A DNA stretch of 64,000 bases from Hymenobacter plasmatis (lineage in GTDB: Bacteria; Bacteroidota; Bacteroidia; Cytophagales; Hymenobacteraceae), in NCBI RefSeq assembly GCF_020711255.1, contig NZ_JAJFAW010000001.1:1-64000 (forward strand), given 5' to 3'. Below are positions 34,454 to 43,155 of the stretch, one piece after another. The position numbers and the translations under genes are program-made. Within the stretch, counting starts at the first letter, position 1. Each line of letters begins with the position of its first letter. The notes beneath the pieces were generated by a model. The model did no database searches. It was not told the origin of the DNA and saw nothing but the letters and a program-made list of their open reading frames with translations.

Positions 34454-36415
34454 ATGTTTTATTTAGCTCAATTACTTGATGAGTGGTTCTCCGCCACGCA
34501 TGGGCGCCGACACGTCAAACCTCCCCAAGCTATGCTTAACCCAGATACACAGTTGGAGCGCACCCCATTTGAGCGAAGCGCGGAGGCAGTTTTCGTGCTG
34601 GACGGGGCCGGTAATTTCCTGCGGGCTAACTCCCGCTTTGCGCATTTGTTGGGCTATCCCGCGGCGCAGCTGCACGGCACATCGTTTTTGCATTACCTAA
34701 GCCCGGAGGAGGCGGAACAAGGCCAGCAGTACCTAGCACGGGCCGCTGCCGGCGAAGTGGTGAGCTACCAGGCGAGCGTGTTGGGCAACGGCGAGCCGCT
34801 GGTGCTGGATTTTCAGCTGCTGCCGGTGCTCACCGCCGATGAACGGACTGCCGGCGTGTATGGCATTGCCCGGCCGCTAGCCGACCAGCCCCCATTAAAT
34901 GCGGCCTTAGTAGAAAGAGAGCAGCAGCTGTCCGTAATTTTTAATGCCATTGCCGATGTTACGTTCGTGCTTAACGTGGAGGACGATGGGCGCTACCGCT
35001 TTATTTTCGCCAACAAAGCCTTTGAGCGAACCACCGGGATTCCGCCCGAAAAGGTGGCGGGCAGCTACGTCGACGCAATAATTCCGGAGCCGTCGCTCGC
35101 CTTGGTGTTGCAGAAATACCAGGAAGCCGTGACCACACTGGAACGGGTGGTCTGGCAGGAAACGTCGGACTACCCGACCGGCCGGGTGACAGGTGAGGTG
35201 AGCGTGACGCCCGTGTGCGACGAGGCCGGCCGCTGCCACCAACTGGTGGGCGTCGTGCACGACCTGACCAAGGAGAAGCAGGTGGAAGAAGCCTTGCGGG
35301 CGAGCAACGAGCGGTTTGTGTATGTGCTGAAAGCCACCAATGACGCTGTTTATGACTGGAATGTAGTGGAGGACACGCTGTATTGGGGAGAGGGGTTTGC
35401 ATTCCTGTTTGGGTATCAGCTCAAGCAGAACCCCGTTTCCTTTAGCGGCTGGGCCGATTACGTGCACCCCGACGATACGCACCGCACCGTGGCGGGCCTG
35501 CAGCGGGTGGTGTACGAAACCACGGATTCGTTCTGGGAAGACGAGTACCGGTTTCATCGGGCCGACGGTTCCTGGGCCGTTGTCATGGACCGGGGCTACA
35601 TCCTGCGGGATGCCGCGGGCCACGCCCTGCGCATGATTGGGGCCATGCAGGACATTACGCCCCGCAAGCAGGCCGAAGAGCGGCAGCGGCTACTCACCGA
35701 AAGGCTGGCCAGGCAAAACTCGGACTTACAGCAATTTACCTACATCGTGTCGCACAACCTGCGCGCGCCGCTGGCCAATGCCCTTGGCTTTAGCGACCTG
35801 CTTAGCCGCGTCGACAAACAATCGGAGGTATTTGACCAATCGGTGCAAAACCTGCGCACCAGCCTCCTGCAGCTCGACCAGGTGCTAACCGATGTGAACG
35901 ACATCCTTTCGCTTCGCGACGAGCAAGGAGGCTACCGGCCCGAGCCGGTGGCAGTAGCTGCCGTGTGCCGGGAGGCACTGCTTGGCCTGCAGGAATCGTT
36001 GCGGGCGTGCGGGGGCGAGCTGCACAGTAATATTCCGGAAACGTTGCGGGTACTCGGCAGCCGGGCTTATTTTCACAGTATCTTCTATAATTTGGTGTCA
36101 AATTCCATCAAGTACCGTTCCGACGAGCGGCCCTTGCGTATAGACATCACGGCCACCGTCGGGCCCAATGCCGACACGACCATCACTGTGCGCGACAACG
36201 GGCTGGGCATCAGCCAGGAAAAGGGAAGCGAGGAGATTTTTCAGCTGTACCGGCGATTCCACACCGATAAAGCCGGGCGCGGCGTTGGGCTGTACTTAGT
36301 TAAAGCTCACATGGAGGCCATGGGTGGACAAATTATTGTCCGGAGTCAGGTCAACGAAGGCACCGAATTCATACTTTATTTTAGGCAACGTGCGGATGAA
36401 AACCTACCTGATTGA
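34454..36415 (+). CDS. PAS-domain sensor histidine kinase
   Basis: 653 residues from the ATG at 34,454 (a GTG at 34,373 and an ATG at 34,532 are alternatives; the last is the first Met next to the PAS region). No signal peptide and no membrane segments, so a cytoplasmic sensor. Three PAS-like domains in series end in a PAC-type segment (VVMDRGYILRDAAGHALRMI). The kinase core has the phosphoacceptor His in IVSHNLRAPLANALGF, N box NLVSNSIKY, G1 DNGLGI and G2 GRGVGLYLVKAHMEAMGG. The stimulus is unknown. The 3' end overlaps the response regulator start by 20 bp. The 256-bp gap upstream holds TTGAGCT at 34,270 and little else. Confidence 0.88.
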   Translation: MFYLAQLLDEWFSATHGRRHVKPPQAMLNPDTQLERTPFERSAEAVFVLDGAGNFLRANSRFAHLLGYPAAQLHGTSFLHYLSPEEAEQGQQYLARAAAGEVVSYQASVLGNGEPLVLDFQLLPVLTADERTAGVYGIARPLADQPPLNAALVEREQQLSVIFNAIADVTFVLNVEDDGRYRFIFANKAFERTTGIPPEKVAGSYVDAIIPEPSLALVLQKYQEAVTTLERVVWQETSDYPTGRVTGEVSVTPVCDEAGRCHQLVGVVHDLTKEKQVEEALRASNERFVYVLKATNDAVYDWNVVEDTLYWGEGFAFLFGYQLKQNPVSFSGWADYVHPDDTHRTVAGLQRVVYETTDSFWEDEYRFHRADGSWAVVMDRGYILRDAAGHALRMIGAMQDITPRKQAEERQRLLTERLARQNSDLQQFTYIVSHNLRAPLANALGFSDLLSRVDKQSEVFDQSVQNLRTSLLQLDQVLTDVNDILSLRDEQGGYRPEPVAVAAVCREALLGLQESLRACGGELHSNIPETLRVLGSRAYFHSIFYNLVSNSIKYRSDERPLRIDITATVGPNADTTITVRDNGLGISQEKGSEEIFQLYRRFHTDKAGRGVGLYLVKAHMEAMGGQIIVRSQVNEGTEFILYFRQRADENLPD

Positions 36416-36791
36416 CGACGACCAGCTCGGGATTTACCTCACCGAGCAGTTGTTGCTAGCCGAAGGTTTTTCCAATTCCATTTGCACGTTCGAATCGGCC
36501 GAAGCAGCCTTGCAGTCGCTGGCGCAAGGAGAAGAAGAGATGCCGCAGGTGGTGTTTCTGGACCTGAACATGCCGGTAATGAACGGCTGGGAATTCCTGG
36601 ACGCCCTGGCACCCTACGAGAAAAAAATGCGCGGCAACTGCCATATCTACATCCTCACGTCGTCGCTGGCGCTCACCGACCTGGAGAAATCCAAGCACTA
36701 CGACCTGGTAGTTGGCCTGATTCATAAGCCCCTCGACAGCAAAGAAATCCGCGCCATTCAGGCGCAGCTGGAAAATGGCTTGGAAGCGTAG
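36396..36791 (+). CDS. Stand-alone response regulator receiver
   Basis: 131 residues: one receiver domain and no output domain. Acidic pocket DDDQLG, phosphoacceptor Asp in VVFLDLNMPVMNGW, Thr/Ser in YILTSSLALTD and Lys in GLIHKPLD. The ATG at 36,396 lies inside the kinase gene, so translation is coupled. Single-domain receivers of this Rcp-like type pass phosphate onward or act by protein contact; which applies cannot be read here. Confidence 0.92.
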   Translation: MKTYLIDDDQLGIYLTEQLLLAEGFSNSICTFESAEAALQSLAQGEEEMPQVVFLDLNMPVMNGWEFLDALAPYEKKMRGNCHIYILTSSLALTDLEKSKHYDLVVGLIHKPLDSKEIRAIQAQLENGLEA

Positions 36792-36849
36792 TAAAAGCCG
36801 GCCGGTGAATTAATTGAGCTGGTTTGAGTTGAAATTTCTGCTAAAAGCA

Positions 36850-36881
36850 AAAAGCCGCCTCCATTGCTGGAAGCGGCTTTT
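36850..36881. terminator. Bidirectional terminator between response regulator and pruA
   Basis: Stem AAAAGCCGC (36,850-36,858) with GCGGCTTTT (36,873-36,881) in a convergent gap. TTGAGCT occurs on both sides (36,814 and 36,887). Confidence 0.8.
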
Positions 36882-36919
36882 GCATGTTGAGCTGATTTGA
36901 ATAAGCCCAATAGAAAGTT

Positions 36920-38584
<1,665 letters not shown>

Positions 38585-38627
38585 AAGGTGCGGGTTAGGT
38601 GTTTATGGAGTTTTGAGTGGGAGGGGG

Positions 38628-38635
38628 CAAAGGTA
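38628..38635 (-). promoter_or_regulatory. -7 box of pruA
   Basis: Minus-strand TACCTTTG, exact TAnnTTTG match, in the gap before pruA and just past the stop of the upstream kinase gene. No TTG at the -33 distance. Confidence 0.45.
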
Positions 38636-38644
38636 AAGCGAATC

Positions 38645-39193
38645 TTAAAGCTGCTTCGTTAACTCTTTCACCTGCTGCTCCAGGTCCTTGAAAGAGCCGG
38701 TATTGTAAATCGTAAAATCAAAGTGCTGATACGTATCCATCGCCGTTTCGCTGGGGTGGTTGTCGTCACGGGTGCCGTCGCCGCGCTGCTTGAGCGGGTC
38801 GCCTTCGATGCGCAGCATCAGGCCGCCGCGGGCCCGGATGGGGTCGGCTTCGTTGGCAAAGCGCACGTCGGGCACCAGCACGCAGGCATCGTGCGGCAGC
38901 GCGGCAAAAAAGGCATCGACCCACACCATGGGCTCCCACACGCGCAGGGCCTGGCCCACTTGCTGGAGCATTTCGCCCCGGGTGCGCTGGAAAGTGGGCA
39001 CCAACTGGGCCTTGCCTCTTTGGGTGTAATAGGGCGCCACGTCCTCGCCCGTGAGGGCCGCACAGACCGACTTAATGGAATCGCCGAAAGAGCGGATTTG
39101 CCAGAGGCGCGCGGGTTGCTGTTGCTGCAGCAGGCGCGCCACGGTGTCTTTGCCGCTACCCCGGCGGCCCGACATGCCAATCAGATGTATCAT
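38645..39193 (-). CDS. P-loop nucleotide kinase, deoxynucleotide monophosphate kinase-like
   Basis: 182 residues. Walker A is IGMSGRRGSGKDTVARLL. The central region (PDVRFANEADPIRARGGLML) and the DTYQHFDFTIYN C-terminal part resemble the phage-type deoxynucleoside monophosphate kinase branch of the adenylate-kinase fold. Substrate is not certain; dephospho-CoA-kinase-like proteins share the fold. It follows the YjjG gene by 7 bp, so the two nucleotide-handling genes form an operon. Confidence 0.72.
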   Translation of the reverse strand: MIHLIGMSGRRGSGKDTVARLLQQQQPARLWQIRSFGDSIKSVCAALTGEDVAPYYTQRGKAQLVPTFQRTRGEMLQQVGQALRVWEPMVWVDAFFAALPHDACVLVPDVRFANEADPIRARGGLMLRIEGDPLKQRGDGTRDDNHPSETAMDTYQHFDFTIYNTGSFKDLEQQVKELTKQL

Positions 39194-39200
39194 AAGGAGG

Positions 39201-39896
39201 CTACAAAATGTCCTTCAGTTCGCTCAGGCAACTGATTTCGTGGGTAATCTGGTTGAAGTGCCGGCGTTTGTCGGGGTTGAAATACACCTGGTCGATGCCG
39301 GCGTTGTAGGCGCCCAGCACGTCGCACTCCAGGTTGTCGCCTATCATCAGGCTTTCGGCGGCGGTGGCGCCCGTGCGCTCCAGCGCGTGCTGAAACATGC
39401 GCGGGTCGGGCTTGAGGTGGCCGCTGTGCTCGGAGGTGATGACTTCCTCGAAATAGTGCGATAGGTTCGACGAAACCAGCTTGAGGTCCTGGATGTCGTT
39501 GAAGCCGTTGGTGATTAAGTGGAGCCGGTACTTGGGCTTGAGGTAGTCCAGCACTTCGTGTGTGAAGGGGAATACCGCCGATTTCTGCGGGAGAATGGTG
39601 GTAAACTCGGCCGAAATAGTGGCCGGAATCTGGTCTTCCGGCACGCCCAGTTTGGTCAGCGTGCGCACGAAGCGGACCTCGCGCAGTTGCTTTTGGGTAA
39701 TCTTATTGTTTTGGTACAGGCGCCACAGCGCGTGGTTGACGTCGCTGTAGACCTGGATAAACTCCTCGACGGTGAACGTGCCAAAGCGCGCAAAATCATG
39801 CCGCTCAAATAGCGTGCGCAGCGTTTCGTTCGCGTTTTTTTCGAAGTCCCACAGCGTGTGGTCGAGGTCGAAGAAGAGGTGGCGATAGGTTTTCAA
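39201..39896 (-). CDS. yjjG: YjjG-family noncanonical pyrimidine nucleotidase (HAD)
   Basis: 231 residues of the HAD superfamily, subfamily I. Motif I FFDLDHTLWDF gives the nucleophile and acid/base Asp pair, motif II HLITNGF, motif III Lys in SGHLKPDPRMF, motif IV MIGDNLECDVLGA. YjjG removes phosphate from noncanonical pyrimidine nucleotides and so limits mutagenic incorporation. First gene of a two-gene operon with the P-loop kinase. Confidence 0.9.
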   Translation of the reverse strand: MKTYRHLFFDLDHTLWDFEKNANETLRTLFERHDFARFGTFTVEEFIQVYSDVNHALWRLYQNNKITQKQLREVRFVRTLTKLGVPEDQIPATISAEFTTILPQKSAVFPFTHEVLDYLKPKYRLHLITNGFNDIQDLKLVSSNLSHYFEEVITSEHSGHLKPDPRMFQHALERTGATAAESLMIGDNLECDVLGAYNAGIDQVYFNPDKRRHFNQITHEISCLSELKDIL

Positions 39897-39975
39897 TGGC
39901 TCAAGTAATAAGTATCAGAAAGCAACTACAGCTCGGGTGGCCCTTTTGATTCAACACGCCACGCTCAAAATCTCT

Positions 39976-40914
39976 TTAGCCAATGCCGCCGGCCAGCGCC
40001 ATGCTCAGCACGCCCGCCAGCATAATGCCCTTGCACCAAGCACTTAGGTGCTTGAAGTGGCGCCGGCGGTCGGCCCGGATGAGCAGGCGCGCCAGCTGCA
40101 CCATGGGCAGCAGCACCAGCAGCACCAGCCACAGCCCCAGCGGCCAGTGCCCGCTCCCAAACAGGCGCGCCGTGGCCCCCGCCGTGAGCAAGGCCAGGCA
40201 GCCCAGAAAGAAGCCCGCCACCCATTTGGTTTGGGCCACGCCCACCACCAGCGGCAGGGTGCGGCAGCCGTGCTGGGCGTCGCCGCGCATGTCTTCCACG
40301 TCCTTCACAATTTCGCGCACCATGGTGAGCAGAAACGCGGCCAGGGCGTAGGGCCACACCACGCTGTGGCTGTTGTTGCGCGCCAGCTGCAGCTGCAGCT
40401 CAGGTAGCAGCACCAGCGCCGCCGTGAGCGTGGCAATGCTGGCGTTGCCGGCCAGCGCCACCCGCTTGAACCGCGCCGAGTAGCCCCACAGCAGCAGCGC
40501 CGTGCCCAAGGTTACGGCCCCCAGCACGGGGTGGAGCCAGCCCGCCAGCAGCACGCCCGTGCCGCTCAGTATCAGGTGGGCCAGCATGGCTTTGCGCCGC
40601 TGCACCACGCGCCCAATCACCAGCCGGTCGGGCCGGTTGATGGCATCGATTTTAACGTCGTAATAGTCGTTGATGATGTAGCCGCCCGCCGCCACCAGCA
40701 GCGCCGCCAGCACCAGCACCAAGAAGCGGGGCTCCAGCAGGGCCGTGCCCAGCGGCTGCTCGGGCAGCAGCAATCCCGCACGCACCAGGGCCAGGCACAG
40801 CAGCATGATGAGCAAATTGGGCCAGCGCACCAGCGTGGGCAACGCCGAGCCCAGCCCACCCGCCGGAAACGGGGGCAGCGCCGGGTGCGGCAGCTTGGGC
40901 GGGGGCGTGGTCAT
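39976..40914 (-). CDS. UbiA-family prenyltransferase
   Basis: 312 residues from the ATG at 40,914, about nine membrane segments. The two Mg-prenyl diphosphate sites are seen as INDYYDVKIDAINRPDR and VREIVKDVEDMRGD. The family transfers a prenyl chain onto an aromatic ring or a glycerol phosphate; the branch is most like the geranylgeranylglycerol-phosphate type annotated in Bacteroidota, but substrate assignment is inference. A Pro-rich N-terminus precedes the first helix. The near-consensus -7 box (GACCTTTG, minus strand, 40,944-40,937) has one mismatch. Confidence 0.8.
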   Translation of the reverse strand: MTTPPPKLPHPALPPFPAGGLGSALPTLVRWPNLLIMLLCLALVRAGLLLPEQPLGTALLEPRFLVLVLAALLVAAGGYIINDYYDVKIDAINRPDRLVIGRVVQRRKAMLAHLILSGTGVLLAGWLHPVLGAVTLGTALLLWGYSARFKRVALAGNASIATLTAALVLLPELQLQLARNNSHSVVWPYALAAFLLTMVREIVKDVEDMRGDAQHGCRTLPLVVGVAQTKWVAGFFLGCLALLTAGATARLFGSGHWPLGLWLVLLVLLPMVQLARLLIRADRRRHFKHLSAWCKGIMLAGVLSMALAGGIG

Positions 40915-40993
40915 GGTGGGCAGGTGGGGCAGACTGCAAAGGTCGGGGAAAGAGAACGGCCTTGGGCCGGAAGTGGGCGCCGGGCGCAATAAA

Positions 40994-41021
40994 AAAGCTT
41001 CTCCGGGAGGGGAGAAGCTTT
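40994..41021 (-). terminator. Terminator of the cold-shock gene
   Basis: Stem AAAGCTTCTCC (40,994-41,004) and GGAGAAGCTTT (41,011-41,021), with a run of six or more T on the minus strand, 31 bp past the csp stop. Confidence 0.88.
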
Positions 41022-41052
41022 CTGCGGGTAGCCCCGCTATTATTGATTTAGC

Positions 41053-41247
41053 TCAGACTTTGCGCACGTTCACGGCGTTGATGCCTTTGCGGCCTTCCTG
41101 GGTTTCGAACTCAACTCGGTCGTTTTGTTGCACTGTGGCTCCGTTCAGGCCGGTTACGTGCACGAAGAAGTCTTCCTTCGTTTGGTCGTCGGTCACGAAG
41201 CCGTAGCCTTTGGCTTCGTTGAAAAATTTGATGATGCCGGTTTTCAT
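41053..41247 (-). CDS. Cold-shock domain protein (CspA family)
   Basis: 64 residues, one complete cold-shock domain binding single-stranded nucleic acid. RNP1 is KGYGFVTD and RNP2 is DFFVHV; the start KTGIIKFFNEAKGYGF is standard. The ATG at 41,247 is chosen over an in-frame upstream codon. The 142-bp upstream gap could hold the long regulatory leader common in csp genes, but no clear promoter is seen. Confidence 0.95.
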   Translation of the reverse strand: MKTGIIKFFNEAKGYGFVTDDQTKEDFFVHVTGLNGATVQQNDRVEFETQEGRKGINAVNVRKV

Positions 41248-41389
41248 GCAAAAAAACAAAAATGGAAAGATGAGAAACTGCCCGGGTAAAGGCTGCAGAA
41301 ATGCCTGAAATGGGTTTTTAATTCACTTCAGGGCAGCTTACGCGGGAAATCAACGCCGGGTTGGCTGCCCGGTGTTCTAACCCCATCCG

Positions 41390-41626
41390 TTATTGGTTAT
41401 CGCGCCACTCGTACACCCACTTGGCCTGAATCTGCTCGAGGTGGCCTTCGGTAGCCTGCTCGCGGGTGCCGTTGAAGTTGCTCAAACTCAGCACCCATTC
41501 AATCAAATCGGTGAAGCGGATGCGGTAAATTTTCGCCTCGGTAAAATCATCGCCGAACTTCTCGTAGAGCGCCATGGCAATGTCTTCGTGGTCGGCCCAG
41601 TGCATGGGCGGCTCGAAATGATTCAT
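41390..41626 (-). CDS. iscX: Fe-S cluster assembly protein IscX
   Basis: 78 residues matching IscX in length and pattern: MHWADHEDIAMALYEKF with the conserved DxxDIA region, then the acidic FTEAKIYRIRFTDLIEW, and a Trp-containing end. IscX is a small acidic regulator that binds the cysteine desulfurase IscS. It lies downstream of the Isc-type ferredoxin gene on the same strand, the same order as in classical isc operons, but separated by a 107-bp repeat. Confidence 0.92.
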   Translation of the reverse strand: MNHFEPPMHWADHEDIAMALYEKFGDDFTEAKIYRIRFTDLIEWVLSLSNFNGTREQATEGHLEQIQAKWVYEWRDNQ

Positions 41627-41635
41627 CTGTTGGAG

Positions 41636-41725
41636 TTATGAGGTTTGAATTATGAGTTATGAGTTGAAAATGAGGCTAGATTGAGCTGCCTGGGCAACTC
41701 AAACCTCATAATTCAAACCTCATAA
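41636..41725. repeat. Inverted repeat between fdx and iscX
   Basis: Arms 41,636-41,666 and 41,695-41,725 (31 bases each, few mismatches) are AT-rich TTATGAGGTTTGAATTATGA-type sequence. The centre carries TTGAGCT (41,681-41,687). Confidence 0.8.
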
Positions 41726-41733
41726 TTAGAAAT

Positions 41734-42069
41734 CTAGTGGCCCAGGAAATGCTGGGGCGGGATGGTCACGACCAGCTGCGTGCCGGCTTGCACCACGCAC
41801 TGGCAGGCCAGGCGGGAGTTGATGCGCGGGTTCTCGGCGCGGTCAATAAAGTCCTCCTCCTTGTCGCTGATTTCGGGCAGGTCGTCGCCGCCCGAGTTGA
41901 TGTAGACGTGGCAGGTGCTGCAGCCGCATACGCCGCCGCAGTTGTGCTGGAGCTGGATGCCGTTGTTGAGGGCCACGTCGAGCACCGACTCGCCGGGGGC
42001 CGCCACGTGGGTTTGGGCCGGCTGGCCGTCGCTAAGTTGGAAGGTGATGGTGGTGGCGGGAACAGACAA
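41734..42069 (-). CDS. fdx: Isc-type 2Fe-2S ferredoxin
   Basis: 111 residues, adrenodoxin-like. Ligands Cys44, Cys50 and Cys53 in HNCGGVCGCSTCH and Cys89 in RLACQC; the acidic LPEISDKEEDFIDRA segment is typical of Fdx proteins that serve Fe-S assembly. Cys48 and Cys91 are additional. No ATG is available; TTG at 42,069 fits the conserved start and lies 45 bp after a perfect -7 box. The longer open frame runs backwards into the DUF2520 gene and is a shadow there. Confidence 0.88.
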   Translation of the reverse strand: MSVPATTITFQLSDGQPAQTHVAAPGESVLDVALNNGIQLQHNCGGVCGCSTCHVYINSGGDDLPEISDKEEDFIDRAENPRINSRLACQCVVQAGTQLVVTIPPQHFLGH

Positions 42070-42113
42070 AACGAGAAGCAAAAATGGCGAAAAAGACACG
42101 GCCGTAGCCGCCG

Positions 42114-42143
42114 CAAAGGTACTCCTCCCGGTCCCGGCATCAA
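42114..42143 (-). promoter_or_regulatory. Promoter of fdx
   Basis: Minus strand: TTG at 42,143-42,141, 19-bp spacer, TACCTTTG at 42,121-42,114. Exact Bacteroidota pattern. It overlaps the end of the DUF2520 gene. Confidence 0.7.
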
Positions 42144-42934
42144 AGTTGGGCTTGAATGCTGGCGGTGAGCTGCCCATACAGGGCCTGCCACGCCGGGTGG
42201 GCCGCCAGCGCCGCCTGGTGGGCGGCCAGGGTCGGCGCATCTTGGCGGGCAGCGGGCCCGGTTTGCACGGAGAAAGGCGGATTGGCCAGGGCTTTGTCCA
42301 CGGTTTCGCGCACGAGCGGGGCCAGCAACGCCGACGGCAGGTTGGCTTCGGCCAGGAGGGCCTCGGCAATGCCCAACAGGTGGTTGGTGAAATTGTTGGC
42401 AAACACGGCGGCCACGTGCAGCTTCAGCCGTTGAGCCGAATCGAGGCGCCGCACGTGCTGGCTCAGGCTACCGGCCAGGTCCAGCAGGGTGGTTTCGGCG
42501 GTCAGGTCGTTGGCTTCGATGCACAGCGGCACCGTGGGCCAGTCGATGGCCCGGCCCGGGCTGAAGGTTTGCAGCGGGTACAAGACGCCGCCGCGCACGG
42601 TGGGCTGGCTTTCAAAAATGCTGAGCGGCAGGGCGCCCGCCAAATGCGCCACCAGCGCCCCGGCCGGCCAGCTGATGCTGTTCAGCAGCGGCGTCACGGC
42701 CGCATCGGGCACTGCCAGAAGGTAGACATCGGCGGCGGGAAGGGGAGCTGCCAAAGTGGTCAGGACCGCGGTGCCGGGAAGCTGGGCGGCCAGGGCTTCG
42801 GCCGTGGGGGCTGTGCGGCTCCAGACAAATACCACGTGGTGGCCGGCGGCGGCCAGTGCCGGGGCTAGCTGGCTGGCCACGCGGCCCGCGCCAAATAGCC
42901 CAATTCGTAATTGTGGGCGAGGTAAACCACTCAT
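42140..42934 (-). CDS. Rossmann-like and DUF2520 domain protein
   Basis: 264 residues. N-terminal dinucleotide-binding fold with GLFGAGRVASQLAPALAAAG and VYLLAVPDAAV; the C-terminal half has the helical DUF2520 pattern (LHVAAVFANNFTNHLLGIAEALL), resembling 6-phosphogluconate-dehydrogenase-like C-domains. Such proteins are presumed NAD(P)-dependent oxidoreductases of unknown substrate. A 14-bp palindrome (CTCATTTAAATGAG) covers the start codon. The 221-bp gap to the next gene holds nothing else clear. Confidence 0.82.
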   Translation of the reverse strand: MSGLPRPQLRIGLFGAGRVASQLAPALAAAGHHVVFVWSRTAPTAEALAAQLPGTAVLTTLAAPLPAADVYLLAVPDAAVTPLLNSISWPAGALVAHLAGALPLSIFESQPTVRGGVLYPLQTFSPGRAIDWPTVPLCIEANDLTAETTLLDLAGSLSQHVRRLDSAQRLKLHVAAVFANNFTNHLLGIAEALLAEANLPSALLAPLVRETVDKALANPPFSVQTGPAARQDAPTLAAHQAALAAHPAWQALYGQLTASIQAQL

Positions 42935-43155
42935 TTAAATGAGGTTATTTGGTTGCCGATGTCGCAGCGAATATATTTTGGGACGGCTCGCCGCACTTCA
43001 GCGATACAAAGCTGCCGAATAAGGGTCGGGAGCTAGATAGTTATGCTAAAAATTAGCAATTTGTGCACTCAAAAGTACTCGATAGCATACTGCTGCTGCC
43101 GTTTTCCGGAGTCCTTATCCCCGCGCTTTATAATTCATCCTTTTCCAATGCTTTT

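Noticed and set aside
42140-42402. Long N-terminal extension of the Isc ferredoxin
   Set aside because: The extension is antisense-like Pro/Ala/Trp-rich sequence overlapping the DUF2520 gene, and a perfect promoter lies inside it.
42930-42943. Palindrome CTCATTTAAATGAG over the DUF2520 start as an operator
   Set aside because: It includes the start codon itself and is short and AT-rich, so chance is enough to explain it.
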